NCBI GenBank assembly: GCA_022419385.1
Contig: JAJUBI010000005.1
Coordinates: forward strand, 2,046,001-2,110,000
Direction: 5' to 3'
DNA length: 64,000 nucleotides
Source: Paraconiothyrium sp. Pb-2020
Lineage: Eukaryota; Ascomycota; Dothideomycetes; Pleosporales; Didymosphaeriaceae
A program made the position numbers and the translations under genes. The stretch's first letter is position 1. Every line of letters starts with the position of its first letter. The notes under the pieces were generated by a model. That model saw nothing but the letters and a program-made list of their open reading frames with translations, did not search any database and had not been told where the DNA came from. Of this stretch, positions 11,974-23,500 are shown in pieces.

Positions 11974-13643
11974 AAAGCTCGTGATGCAATCGGATTAAGA
12001 CAAAGGCAATGTTAAGAAGCGGACTGCGGGGAGTATATGTTACCGAGCTTGTAGAACAGAAGGATGCTGTGGGTTTCATGGGATGGCTTATCCGTAGCTT
12101 AGAACGAGCAGGATGGTCAGGGCCGAGCGCTGAACATACTTGGGGGGAACACCCCTCGGTTCATTTCAAACATGATTCTTTCCAAGCTACTGGTTCCTCC
12201 ATGGACTGGCACAACACAGTCTGTAGGATGTCCTAGGCTTTCAGTTGTGCGGTGCAATAGACAGTACGGCCCCTAGGCACCAGCGAACGAGGTCACCCTA
12301 ATCTGGATACAATGAGGTCCTACGTAAGCAAGCTCGCGCGAGAGCGTTCGAAACACGATGATGGGGCGCAGCAAAACACCGAGTTGGCACCTTGCAGCCG
12401 TAACATAGACATCTGAAAGTAGAGCACTCGGAAGCTGTGCTTGCACATGTGTGGCATGCCTGGTTTGATGTCCAGACGGAATGCTAGCACTGAATCCGAG
12501 AGTCTGTCGTAATGGTGCTGAGATGGGTCCATGACAGATTGTGCGCGATGCTGACTAGGACGAAAGGTGAATGATGTAAATGGGTCGCAGCGTATGCTCA
12601 TCCTAACAGGTTCTTGGCGATGTAGAGATCTGATTCATGCACGTTCAAGCGCCATGTCGGACAGCAGATTCGATGATACATAGCCACCCAACAATAGCCT
12701 GATCCTACTGCACGCGTACTTGGGCGGCTTTGCACGGTCTCCGTCATGCCAGGGTCTGCTTACATGGACATCCGGGCGGCTGTCTTGACCTGTACCTAGA
12801 CACCTAGGGACCTGGGCGCCCACGTGCCCGAGCGTCAACATCGGGAGATGTTTCACGCCGTCAAACTGCCACTGCAGATCTCCCCAAGTGTCGAGAGCCA
12901 AGCAGGGAAAACCGGGGTGCACTTGGCATCGTAACTTGACCTCATCAACAGCGCCGAGGAGCGAACGTCGACGCTCTGCTTCTGCGTTCGTGACGTTTGC
13001 ACGACACGCCATGCTGCATGCCCGTGATGTGCCCCTGCGGGAGGAGCACGTCAACTGCGCCACGAGCAATTTGCGCGCGCGCTCGCGACGAAGCCAATTA
13101 CATGGCTGCCAGCGTATGCATGCGCGGGCGTTCTGGGCCAGCAGTAACGGGCCGACCCCGAGTTCGTTTGGTCCGCAGAGAAATGTACCTGGCCGTGATT
13201 GTCAGGGGCAATACAGCTCCGTACCCTCCGTTGCACGACGGTGTTGAGGCTTAGCCGCGCGACCGAAGCCTGAGAGTTAGTGCTCGACCATCGTCACTCG
13301 GCTCCCCGAGTTAGATAAGGGAAGCTCTTCGCGTGTTGACATGCACGCTTCTTCACGTCCGTCGTGTGCCTGTTGGTGAGTGCCCATGTCCCTGTGCTAC
13401 CTTGGTACTGACACTGTTTGTAGACTTGAATTGCGCTCCCTTGTCTCAGAATGATAAGCTAGTGCCACGATGCATTCTGTGAATGCGCATTCTTGACTCC
13501 TTGGTTCGTTGGTTGTTCTTAATATCCACGCGTCCTGCCGAACACACCCGCTTTGTTGCGAGGGCAATTTGCTCTTTGTGACTTGAGCTTTCTTAGCTGT
13601 CCGGTTGCGCTTGCGTAGTGTCCGCTTTCCACTGCATCTACAG
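11974..13643. other. Intergenic region of 1.7 kb
   Basis: I see nothing I can support as a gene. A 144-codon minus-strand frame (12635-13069) and overlapping plus-strand frames have no domain and sit in GC-rich DNA. The last part is presumably the promoter of the secreted esterase. Confidence 0.45.
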
Positions 13644-15321
13644 ATGCGCCTCTCATTACTGCTCGCCTTTTGCGTCCAGCAACTGGTCGCTGTCGAGCTG
13701 CTTGTCGATCTTGGGTATGCCAAGTATCGCGGATTGAACTTTGAAAATGGTGTTACCCGGTGGGCGGGCATGCGGTATGCTCGGAGCCCGTCCAGATTGG
13801 ATGGTCTGCGATTCACAGCACCTCAAGATCCGCTTCCAGACACAAGCATAGTCGACGCGACCGAGGTATGCAACTATACTCTATCAAGCTTCACTTGTCT
13901 GACAGCTTCCCAGTTTGGACCTCTCTGCATTGGGACGAACAACCCTGTGCTCTATGAGTTCGGCGGGAAATGGTCCGAAGACTGTCTATTCGCCAACGTT
14001 TTTGCCCCTAGCAAAGCAACGACGAAGAGCAAACTGCCCGTTTATGTTTTCATTCAGGGCGGCGGTTTCAATAACAACGGCAATGCGAACTTCAACGGAT
14101 CCGACCTTGTTCGCGCCTCTGGCGAACAGATCGTGGTTGTCAACTTCAACTATCGAGTCGGTCCCTACGGTTTCCTGGCCAGTGAAGAGATCGTGGCCAA
14201 CAAGACTCTGAGTTTGAACAACGGTCTGAAGGATCAACGCCAGCTTCTGAAATGGGTGAACACGCACATTGATCAAGTCCGTTTCTTTTCCTCCGCTCTC
14301 TACCTTAATCCCTCGCTGACACACTTCGCAGTTTGGGGGTGATCCTGGGCATGTTACTCTCGGCGGAGCCAGCGCCGGCGCCGGCTCCGTCATAATGCAA
14401 CTCACTGCCTATGGTGGACGTGACGACAAGCTCTTCCATGCTGCAACAGTCGAGTCTCCAGCAACACCGACACTGCGCAATGTATCCGAAAGTCAATTTC
14501 AATATAATGCGCTCCTCAAGCAGACCGGCTGCAAGGACCTCACATGTCTCACGACCATGGACGCCGTCAACTTCCAGAACGCAGTACGGAACATGAACAT
14601 ACCTTTCCCAGGCGCGAAAAATCCCCCAATCTACCCGTTCAATCCTATCGTGGACTACGACTTTATTCAAGACTATACTTATAACGAATTTAAGAACGGC
14701 CACTTCGTAAAAGTGCCCACGATCATCGGCGATTCTACAAACGAGGGATTGACCTTCACGTCCAAGTCTGTATCTTCATTACAGAAAGCGTATACGTTTG
14801 TCGCAGACCAGTTTACCAACTTGGACGCTCAAGATCAAAAGTCTATCGAGGGTGTGTGGCAAGGTCCGCAAGATCCGTCAAAAGATGGCCGCTGGCGCAA
14901 CATCGCTGCAGACATCTACGGTCATATCCGCTACATCTGCCCGGGTCTCAATTTCTCGTCCGCGTACGCAGATGACACCTCTCTGAATACGTGGCAATAC
15001 CGGTGGAATGTCGGGCCAGCACTACATGTTGGCGAATTGGGTTCTATCTGGTTCAATGGCACGCAAGCCTCACAGGCTTTCGTCCAGCAATACTGGATCT
15101 CGTTCATTCGATCTTACAATCCGAACAAATACACGACGACCTTCTGGACGGACGATGGGGTAAAGTTGATAAGCCCCAAGTGGGAGACTTTTGGCAAGAC
15201 GGGTAACGGGAGGAGGTTGTTGTTCGATGACAAGAGCGTGGTCAAGATGGAGAACGTAACGGAGCAGGAGACGCAAAGATGCAAAACCCTCACGGGGATG
15301 GGGTTGCAGCTTGCACAGTGA
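13644..15321 (+). CDS. Secreted type-B carboxylesterase/lipase
   Basis: The preferred model has three exons, 13644-13865, 13914-14276 and 14332-15321, giving about 524 residues. The second intron (55 bp) is certain because it restores FGGDPGHVTLGGASAGAGS. The first (48 bp, a multiple of three with no stop) is inferred from GTATG...CCCAG and because its removal joins VDATE to FGPLCIG, the usual spacing in this family. The start at 13644 gives a signal peptide (MRLSLLLAFCVQQLVAVE). The alpha/beta-hydrolase triad is visible: Ser about 209 in GASAG, Glu about 333 in DSTNEG, His about 427 in PALHVGE. The oxyanion-hole region is IQGGGF. Several NxT/NxS sites suggest a glycosylated extracellular enzyme acting on carboxylic esters. 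The substrate is unknown. Confidence 0.9.
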
Positions 15322-16644
15322 GTATTTTTGTTCCCTTTGGAAAAAGAAGCACAGCGGATGCAGGGCAGACTCGGACACGTTGACAAAAGACGTTACTGTA
15401 AGCGTCAGAGTCTCCCTGTGTCCCCTGTGAAAAGGATTCGAAGGGGTGTTCATTAATTTTTGCGGGCTGTGGAATGCAAATGCTGACTCATCGTAGGGTT
15501 GCAGGTGCGGGTGCGCGACTCGATATCGGTCGATTCGTCACTGGGATCTCGTGCGTCGCAGTACTCATTGCGTTGCTTGAATCGATTTCCCCTTGAAGTG
15601 TTAGTCCTGCGTAAAACTGACAGGACCTGTCCGGCTCACATTTCTTCGCAGCTCTCAAGGGCGACGTACTGTCTGCCAAGCCACCCCGACAGGCATGCGA
15701 GCTTGGAGATGACAGACCAAAGATGAATCTGGGCAGTAGCCACATGGTGGAGCGATACCCGAACACGCCGCGGATGAACAGGGGTCACAGTCAAGGGAGG
15801 GGAAACTCGGATGGCTTTACAATAGACGTTACGAAGCGGATTCTGTTGCGCCAAGGCTAGGGTAGAGGGTATGTAGCCGACGTAAGCCCATTTGCGGCGA
15901 CGAGGAAGAATGGCGCGAAAAGGGAGCAAGGGTTCGCCGATAGGGCCTGTGCTACTGGACAGCTAGCACATGCACGGCGGAGTGGGTGGGTGAAGGGGCG
16001 TAGCTTAGACTGTGAGGAGTGCCGGTAGAAGGTGCATCGAGTACGCTGACGGCTGCGCGTCAGACGGGAGTGAGCCCAGTCGCGTCAACACACGCTCCAT
16101 TTTGTAAACAAACATGACAATGATAGTGATCGGACATGTATGCTGGACGCCGCGCGTGCAGAGTCGCGTGGGCTGAAACTCGGCGATTTCAGGCTGTGGG
16201 GCCGCAGCGTGTCTGAGACATCTGGACAAGATGGCTGCCCAGATAGCGCGTATGATTGACGGAGGCCCTGTCTGTGCGTAACTGGGGCTGCACACACCCG
16301 ACTCCCCAACAGGCCAAGGTGAACGTTTTCGTTTTCGACATACCGGACGCCTGTCACGGTCTACGCCGTACAAACGAAAGAAACGGCAGCTGTCAGTGCC
16401 GCACTGCCAGAACCCGCGCAATTGGCGTCGTACCCAGCGCATCCATAGACTTTGCGCGAACCCCTGCCGAGTCGCGTTCCCCCGGTTTCTGTAACTCCAC
16501 GACCACCCCCATCCAGGGGCACCGAGGATCACCCACAGCGACAACTGTTACCGCAGCTACGCGCTCTGGTGACTGCAGCGCCGCCGAAGCATCCCGTGAT
16601 GCCATCGTGTCCTCGGAAGCGCTCATAGCCCGACCCAAGGTGCC
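15322..16644. other. Intergenic region of 1.3 kb
   Basis: No gene is recognised. Overlapping frames on both strands near 16005-16831 are Arg/Pro/Thr-rich and lack domains. The region should contain the esterase 3' end and the promoter of the DOCK gene. Confidence 0.45.
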
Positions 16645-19600
16645 ATGCCTGGCTGGAGACCGCTCCCGCGGATCGCATTCGCAATATGCACATACCCATT
16701 CCAGCCTTCGTCGCCCGCCGACCTGCCCCTCGAAGTTGGCGACGAACTATACATCATTGAGCAGGGCGGCAAGGACGGCGCCTGGTTCCGCGGCTACCTC
16801 GTGGCGCCGCCCTCGCTGCTGGCCGGCCTGACCAGCGTCAAGGGCCAGACGCTCGAGGCGCGTGTCTTCTCGGGCATCTTCCCAAGATGTTGCGTCGAGG
16901 TGCGCGAGGTGCTGGGCGAGGGCAAGATTATTCCTACTCCTACCGCAGATACCACTGAAGGGGCCGAGCAACGCAGCAATGGCGGGCACAATCACGACAC
17001 CAACGGTCTCATCACGCCCACCGAGAGCACAGGTGCGACGCCGCCCTCTGCCAAAGCGTCGGCGTCGCATCCCAGAAGAACCTCCAGACCCGATGCCGTG
17101 TCTTTACTGCCCTCGTCCGCAGCCCGTCCGCTCTCGCGCCGCCGCTCCACTAAGAACCGGACTGGTAGCCACGGCTCCCAATGGTCTGCACGTGCCGACC
17201 ACCTCCAGCAGCTTGCGCTGCCCCTTTCACCTGTGTCTCCGACGTCGCAGGATCCTACTGCCCCGCGACCGCCTGCACCTGTGCCCATGCTTAAGATTGG
17301 GGACGAGACGCCTACCTCGGCCCAAGAACCACTCGTCGACGAGATAGCGTCGTGTTTGCGCGAATGGCACTCGACCAAGCTACACGAGCTTCTGCTTGCA
17401 CGCAAGTATGGCGCGTTGAACAAGATGTCTGCTTTGGTACATCGATTGGATCAGGCTCGGCGGCAGCTGTTGCACAAGGTCTTGACCCATAAAGAGCTGG
17501 ATAGTGTGCGCGAGGCCACAGTATGGGATCTTGTGGCAGGAAACAAGATGCTTTGTGGAGATGTCATAGTCCGCAGTCCATCCCAGCGGGGACGCATACT
17601 TACTGGGGATGATTCCGCCATTGAGATTACAAAGTTACAGTCGATGATGAGCTTGCTGGATGGCCGACCGCTGCCGCACGTTGACGAGCACAATTTACAC
17701 CACCTCTTTGTAAATTTAAAAAGGGTCTTTGGCGATGTAGCGCACAACGGCGCTCAGATTAGTATGCATCTATGTCACAAAGCGCCCGGCGCAGCACCCA
17801 TCCCACTTTCCGAGGCCTACTCCTTTGATCTAACGACCCGAGATGGAACGCCCGTTCCCCTCTCTGGAGACAAGCTGAGGTCGCTGTTTGTGGATTTAAG
17901 CTCAACCGACGTTGGCGAAGGCGCGGGTTCCGGATCTAGCCTTTTTCTGGTTTTCAAACTCCTAACTAATGAACCAATTCGCCCACCTGTGTCTCCAAAG
18001 GAGGGCCTGTCACGAGATGGAACGCCTACCAGCTCAAATGGCATACAACCCTCACAAACCGGGAGCATCAAGGGTGGACGGCGTAGTGTGATGTTCGGTT
18101 CTAAACGCAAGGAATCTGCGCACTCTAGCACCAGCTCGGTAGACATTCGAACCACGTCGTCAATAGACACTGTAACCAGTCGCAGTGAAAGCCGAGATGG
18201 TCGACCCGGATCTGCCGCCGTGACCAAACCTAGGTCAAATTCGAAGGACCAGAAAACGCTGAAAAGAGTTGTAGCCGTCGGTGTACACCGGGTGGATCAA
18301 CTTGTACGATCGCAGTCGGAAGCTGATCAGAACATTGATTTGTGGTCTGTGCCTCAAGCTCTTGATCAAGTGTCCGATGAAGATATTGGTTGGGACGAAT
18401 TCTTGAGCGAAATCTACCCAAGTCCTGACAAGAAGTACAAGAAGCATTCTCCGGTGAACCGCATGACGGTGCACCTCAAAGCCTTCGCACACTCCGATGC
18501 CGAAGTTCTAACAGAAATGACACCCACATTACTACACGGCATTAAACCATCCCGCAAAATTGGCTTCTCTGGTGCTCCCACGAAGCAACGAAGCGACATA
18601 TATCTGACCCTGAGCGAAGCATTCCTCCCCAAGAATGCCTTCCTCGCCCATCCCAAGACCGGCACTGTACCACTTCAGCCGACCTCGTCCTTGAACAACC
18701 TTCAATTGACCATTGAGGTTCGAAAATCTTCGGGTGAACGGATCGAAGGTTGCATCTACCCATCAAGTAACAGCGCCGGACATACAGCGTGGCGGACTAC
18801 TGCTGTGGAACGAGGCGAGAAGTGGAACACAACAGTACGGTTAGCTATCAAACCTGAGGAAGTACCAGGATCGCACATCGTCATGAGCATAGCTGATGCG
18901 CCTGGTTTCCCCTTCGCCCTATGCTGGATGCCATTATGGACACAGGATGCATTTACACGAGACGGCGATCATGCTCTGTCCCTATATCGTTATGATGAGT
19001 ACACCTCGAGCATGATCGCTGGTAAAGGCGCCTATCTTGGTCTGCCGTGGAGTGCAAGGAAGAAGGATGACCAAGTTATGGGCCCTCTAGCATCGCTACA
19101 TCTGAGGACGTATCTTTGTAGTACCAAGTACTCTCAAGTCCCGGATCTTCTAGGCCTTTTGAAATGGCGAGACCAAGCTGGTGGAGAGCTTGTTGGACTA
19201 CTTCGACGATTCCCGTTTGTTCCGGAAATAGAGATCGTCAAGCTACTCAACGAAGTCTTTGAAGCTCTGTTTGAGATTTTAGTTGAGTATGCCGGTAGCG
19301 ACGAGTATGAAGATCTGGTTTTCAATGCCCTCGTCATCATATTAGGCATAGTACACGATCGACGATTCAATCTGGCCCCTCTGGTTGATCAGTACGCCGA
19401 GACACAATTCAATTATCCCTTCGCAACAGCATGCCTGGTACGCAGTTATACGCGCTTATTGACAAGTCCCTCGGATCCGGACTCCTCACGACGATTACGT
19501 GCAACCTTCAAAGTTGGCAGGCACATTCTCAAGTTTATCATGAACGCGCGGCAACAGCAAAAGGAAAAGGAGGCGGGCATTGGAATCACTACCCGTAATC

Positions 19601-22600
19601 CGACATTCGCGAAAGATATCCACGCAATCTTCAAGTCACTAGAGCTTCTTATGCGCAATCCCTCCGCTGTGCTTATCGGAACCAAGACTATCCTTGTTCA
19701 AAACTTCCACTTGTGGCTTCCAGAGCTCACAGCTTCAATGGGTCCAATGGAAATCCTCAAACTGACGTCCAGCTTCGTCGATTCATGTTCCACAGCGTCT
19801 GGGAAGCTCGTTCTATATAAGTTGTTGTTGATTCACCACATTGCTGGTCTAGACATCTTCAAAACACCGGAGACCAGAAAGGTGCTCCTCTCCAACGTTG
19901 CTAAATGGCTTGCTCCGCACTGGGGTAAGGTTGAACAGGTCACCGACCAATGGAAGGACCAGGTTCGGCTTTGCTGCTCGGTCGTTGCGTCGCTGACGGA
20001 GGAGCTTGGTCAAGACGCATGCGAGTACATTCCGAAATTGGTGGATTCCTATAGGGCCATCCGAGCCACACCACGACCTACAAAAAAGGCTCTGTCTCTC
20101 CTGTTCCCAACTACATATCCGTTTCCCACACGACCTACCACAGCCCAGGCACCTTTTGAAGAAGCTCTTATCGAGATATCAGCTGTGCTTGCGGCCCTGT
20201 CAAGCCTCCCCATCAACATTGACCTGGACTGGCCAAGAGAGGACCTTGCAGATTTCCTGTTTTCCACTTTGCAGGTGTATATATCCATCTTGGACTGCGA
20301 AGCGTTCCCAAGCTCGTGGTTGAGTGTTCATATCTTTCATCATAAGGCCACTATGCGAGCACTTGAAAAGTTGTCCGGCGTTCTGATGGACTCATTCTTG
20401 CCGCATCCTGACGAGGCAGACTCCTTCAATACTGATCTATGGCGTGCGTTCTTTGATGCTTTGCTGAAGCTGGTTGGTAGCGATGCATTGGCATTGGAGA
20501 CGTTTCCCGAGCAGAAACGAAGGGCAGTGTGGAAGATCGCCGGAGACATTCGTGAACTCGGTGCAGACTTGCTTCAGCGCAGTTGGGAAGCAATTGGGTG
20601 GGAGGCCAGCGCCGAAGACAAGAAACAGTACGGTTTGGAAAAGATGGGCGGGTTTCAGGTGCAATATGTGCCGGGCCTGGTGGCACCAGTCGTCGAGCTC
20701 TGTCTCAGTATACATGAAGGCCTTCGCAGTGTCGCGATCGAGGTGCTTCAGACCATGATCGTCAGTGAATGGACTCTCAGCGAAGACCTCTCGTTGATCC
20801 AAGCTGAGATGATCGATTGCTTAGACCGTCTGTTCAAAACAAGACCACTAACCGAAGTGGTCTTACAGAAGCACTTCATTCAGGAACTTGTCGACCTCTT
20901 TGAACCCATGGCCCAGTCATCTGACGAGGATCTTTTTACTGCAGTCAAGAATTTGATCACAACCATCGACGAACTCCTAGACCTCTTGGTAGCTGTTCAC
21001 AGCACCGAAGCGACTGGCGAGGTCTTCCACATCATGGACACGCTACATTTGATGGAGTTCTTGAAGGATATGCAGAAGGAAGACATGTATATTCGCTACG
21101 TTCACCAACTGGTAAAACTCCAATTAGACGCGCAAAACTATACCGAAGCGGGTCTCGCGTTACGGCTGCACGCCGAGCTCTACGAGTGGGATCCTGCAAC
21201 GATCGTCGATCCATTGATTGATCCTGCCATGCTTGCGCAAAGCTCGTTCGATCGTAAGGAGCAACTATACTTCCAGATGATCGACCATTACGAGAATGGC
21301 CAATCGTGGGACAATGCGCTTGGGTCATACATGGAGTTAGCGACACAGTATGAACACAACGTTTTCGATTTCGCAAAGTTGGCTAGGACGCAGCACGCCA
21401 TGGCAAAGATCTACGAAAGCATAGCCAAGGGTGAACGGTCAAATGCGCGCTACTTCCGTGTGGTGTACAAAGGTTTGGGCTTCCCCGTCAGTCTACGGGA
21501 CAAGCAGTTCGTCTTCGAGGGATCTCCAAACGATCGCCTAGCCACCTTCACCGACCGTATGCAACAGCAGCATCCAGCGGCACAGATTCTCACAGCTGGA
21601 ATGGAACAAGATGTCGAGGGTCAATATCTACAAATCTACCCGGTCAGTGCGCAAAAAGACATGACGCACCCGATCTACCAACGAGCGAAAGTCGCGCAGT
21701 CAATCAGGGACTACTACCTGCTCTCACGGCCGTTGCATTTCACGACGGCATCTCGACGAACTGAAGGGCACTCTAAGGAGGTGATCGTGGAGAAGACAGT
21801 GTATACCACTGCTGAAACCTTTCCCACGATTCTGCGGAGAAGCGAAATTGTTGCTGTCGGCACTGTCACGCTAACGCCGCTTCAAACAGCCATTGAACGA
21901 ACAACGCGGAAGACGGTGGAACTGGCATCTTTAGAAAAGAAGGTGTCTAGCGGCGAGGAGCTGCTCTTCACGGAATTGACGCGAGAGCTGATGTTTGCCG
22001 TCGATACCACCCAGGAAACTAGTGTGGCAAGGTATCACGAACTGCTCCCGGAGCCACGACGTAATTCATTCGAGTCCGAAGAAGAGAAAGAAGAAGAGAC
22101 GAAAGAACCAAACCTGCTGGAAAACGCGCTCAAGGTTGCTTTGGTCGACTATGCCCTGGTCATCCGGCGTTGTCTAGCCTTGTACACAAGACCTGCTCAA
22201 CAAGCGACCAGGGCAGACTTGAATCAGCGTAAGGCCTACATGCCCAAAAGAGTATTTTGTTGTGCTAACGCTGTTGCAGGTCTTGAGTTGGCATTTCAAG
22301 ACGAATTAGCAAATCTGATGCCCGTCGCCGCACACGTGCAGGAACACATACGGTCTCCCACGGGATCTTGGCTGGTGTCGGCAACGGCTGCGTCGCGCGT
22401 AGCTAGCCCATCACCCAACGCTACACCGACAGTGAACGGCACGCGGGTAACATCTCCTGTCCCAGATGCAAGACCAGCACGACAGGACAAAAAGCGGATG
22501 AGCCTTTCTTTCTTCGGCATAGGAGCCCCGCCAAGCGAGGAAGATTCCAAGTCTTCAGAGAAGGACCGCAAACAGGAAAAGACTGCTGCGGATGATAGTG

Positions 22601-22956
22601 TCGATGCTGCGTCGACCAGCACATCGTCACGAAGTCGCAGCAAAGACCGATCCAAGAATCGCATGAGCCGAAGCCTCGTGTCACCCGGTTCGCCAGTGCC
22701 CGAAGCGCTACCGCACTTTCCCAGCCAACCTGCGTCCAGTCAGAACAGCTTGGCTAAGGTAAGAAGTCGTGCCAGCAGTCGAGGCCAGAGTGTTGACGGA
22801 AGACCGCAAACTAGCAAAAGCATAAAGAGCGAGAAGTCAGAGGGGCATAGTAGGAGCAGTAGTGTGAAGAAGCGGTTGAGCAACTTTTATCTCGGGAAGA
22901 AGAGCAGTAAGGCGAGCGTCAGAGGACGCGTCGATGATACCCTAGAGGAGGAGTAA
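16645..22956 (+). CDS. DCK1: DOCK-family (CZH) guanine nucleotide exchange factor
   Basis: This very long frame encodes about 2,086 residues after removing a 51-bp intron at 22229-22279. That intron has GTAAGG, a GCTAAC branch and TTGCAG; it is a multiple of three and stop-free. Splicing gives NQRLELAFQDELANL, the expected DHR-2 ending. Domains in order: an SH3-like domain (about residues 10-85), a Ser-rich linker, a helical region, DHR-1/C2 (about 650-800, starting SDIYLTLSEA), armadillo-like helices, and DHR-2 (about 1475-1880, with YTEAGLALRLHAELYEWDP and YFRVVYKGLGFP). A basic Ser-rich tail follows. DOCK proteins activate Rac/Cdc42-type GTPases; yeast Dck1 acts with Lmo1 on Rho5. The size matches fungal homologues. 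The symbol is given by family and is not proven orthology. Confidence 0.93.
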   Translation: MPGWRPLPRIAFAICTYPFQPSSPADLPLEVGDELYIIEQGGKDGAWFRGYLVAPPSLLAGLTSVKGQTLEARVFSGIFPRCCVEVREVLGEGKIIPTPTADTTEGAEQRSNGGHNHDTNGLITPTESTGATPPSAKASASHPRRTSRPDAVSLLPSSAARPLSRRRSTKNRTGSHGSQWSARADHLQQLALPLSPVSPTSQDPTAPRPPAPVPMLKIGDETPTSAQEPLVDEIASCLREWHSTKLHELLLARKYGALNKMSALVHRLDQARRQLLHKVLTHKELDSVREATVWDLVAGNKMLCGDVIVRSPSQRGRILTGDDSAIEITKLQSMMSLLDGRPLPHVDEHNLHHLFVNLKRVFGDVAHNGAQISMHLCHKAPGAAPIPLSEAYSFDLTTRDGTPVPLSGDKLRSLFVDLSSTDVGEGAGSGSSLFLVFKLLTNEPIRPPVSPKEGLSRDGTPTSSNGIQPSQTGSIKGGRRSVMFGSKRKESAHSSTSSVDIRTTSSIDTVTSRSESRDGRPGSAAVTKPRSNSKDQKTLKRVVAVGVHRVDQLVRSQSEADQNIDLWSVPQALDQVSDEDIGWDEFLSEIYPSPDKKYKKHSPVNRMTVHLKAFAHSDAEVLTEMTPTLLHGIKPSRKIGFSGAPTKQRSDIYLTLSEAFLPKNAFLAHPKTGTVPLQPTSSLNNLQLTIEVRKSSGERIEGCIYPSSNSAGHTAWRTTAVERGEKWNTTVRLAIKPEEVPGSHIVMSIADAPGFPFALCWMPLWTQDAFTRDGDHALSLYRYDEYTSSMIAGKGAYLGLPWSARKKDDQVMGPLASLHLRTYLCSTKYSQVPDLLGLLKWRDQAGGELVGLLRRFPFVPEIEIVKLLNEVFEALFEILVEYAGSDEYEDLVFNALVIILGIVHDRRFNLAPLVDQYAETQFNYPFATACLVRSYTRLLTSPSDPDSSRRLRATFKVGRHILKFIMNARQQQKEKEAGIGITTRNPTFAKDIHAIFKSLELLMRNPSAVLIGTKTILVQNFHLWLPELTASMGPMEILKLTSSFVDSCSTASGKLVLYKLLLIHHIAGLDIFKTPETRKVLLSNVAKWLAPHWGKVEQVTDQWKDQVRLCCSVVASLTEELGQDACEYIPKLVDSYRAIRATPRPTKKALSLLFPTTYPFPTRPTTAQAPFEEALIEISAVLAALSSLPINIDLDWPREDLADFLFSTLQVYISILDCEAFPSSWLSVHIFHHKATMRALEKLSGVLMDSFLPHPDEADSFNTDLWRAFFDALLKLVGSDALALETFPEQKRRAVWKIAGDIRELGADLLQRSWEAIGWEASAEDKKQYGLEKMGGFQVQYVPGLVAPVVELCLSIHEGLRSVAIEVLQTMIVSEWTLSEDLSLIQAEMIDCLDRLFKTRPLTEVVLQKHFIQELVDLFEPMAQSSDEDLFTAVKNLITTIDELLDLLVAVHSTEATGEVFHIMDTLHLMEFLKDMQKEDMYIRYVHQLVKLQLDAQNYTEAGLALRLHAELYEWDPATIVDPLIDPAMLAQSSFDRKEQLYFQMIDHYENGQSWDNALGSYMELATQYEHNVFDFAKLARTQHAMAKIYESIAKGERSNARYFRVVYKGLGFPVSLRDKQFVFEGSPNDRLATFTDRMQQQHPAAQILTAGMEQDVEGQYLQIYPVSAQKDMTHPIYQRAKVAQSIRDYYLLSRPLHFTTASRRTEGHSKEVIVEKTVYTTAETFPTILRRSEIVAVGTVTLTPLQTAIERTTRKTVELASLEKKVSSGEELLFTELTRELMFAVDTTQETSVARYHELLPEPRRNSFESEEEKEEETKEPNLLENALKVALVDYALVIRRCLALYTRPAQQATRADLNQRKAYMPKRVFCCANAVAGLELAFQDELANLMPVAAHVQEHIRSPTGSWLVSATAASRVASPSPNATPTVNGTRVTSPVPDARPARQDKKRMSLSFFGIGAPPSEEDSKSSEKDRKQEKTAADDSVDAASTSTSSRSRSKDRSKNRMSRSLVSPGSPVPEALPHFPSQPASSQNSLAKVRSRASSRGQSVDGRPQTSKSIKSEKSEGHSRSSSVKKRLSNFYLGKKSSKASVRGRVDDTLEEE
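22229..22279 (+). other. Hidden 3n intron inside the DOCK gene
   Basis: The 51-bp segment has a GTAAGG donor, a TGCTAACG branch site about 15 bases before the TTGCAG acceptor, no in-frame stop, and length 3n. The 17 residues it would encode break a conserved DHR-2 helix, whereas removing them gives QRLELAFQDEL. Confidence 0.88.
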
Positions 22957-23500
22957 AGCTTCTTTCATCGACCTTTCTAGTTACATTTACTTCGGCTGCG
23001 ACGGCTTTTCGTCGTTTAATCTTTGGAAGATATACCATGTGGATGGGTTCCGGCAAGATCGCCGCGTCATACACCGCGATCTCGTATGGTTGGATGGATC
23101 TACGAATGGAGCAGACCTTCAGTCGCTGGTAGGAATTCTTGGGTTGGGATATTCCAGGTTGGATTTGCAGCGGTTTGAGCGCGGAGTGGGTGGGCACCTG
23201 CATTATTTTGTGTATCTGTTTAGGGTGGCAAGGGCCACTGCGAGTTTTGTGTTATACCCTATCTTCTAGTGTAAGAAGTTGCATAACAGCGGACATTGCC
23301 TCTATCGACTATCGGAATGTTATGATGTGACTCAGAGACGGCCGGGAAGTGACATGGACGACGTCAAGTGTCACGTGTGTGCTCAGGTGAGCTTATCGAT
23401 TGCGGGCGGGGCCAGGCGGTCAGTGCTGGCAAAATTGTTGTGCGCGAACTTTTTTGCCAGCGAAGACACGGCCGTGCCGACACTCGCCAAACTGCACGCC
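22957..23500. other. Intergenic region and RRP12 leader
   Basis: This stretch separates the DOCK gene from RRP12. A CACGTG E-box sits at 23372-23377, and the RRP12 frame is open back to an ATG at 23354. I see no other gene. Confidence 0.5.
23372..23377. promoter_or_regulatory. CACGTG E-box upstream of RRP12
   Basis: A perfect CACGTG lies about 125 bp before the preferred RRP12 start. Such sites bind bHLH factors (Cbf1/Pho4 type) in fungi. It is a short motif, and its function here is inference. Confidence 0.35.

Noticed and set aside
12635..13069. 144-codon minus-strand frame
   Set aside because: Composition and overlapping plus-strand frames suggest chance; no motif.
16005..16831. Overlapping frames upstream of the DOCK gene on both strands
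   Set aside because: Low-complexity Arg/Thr/Pro-rich translations that overlap the DOCK start; treated as promoter sequence.
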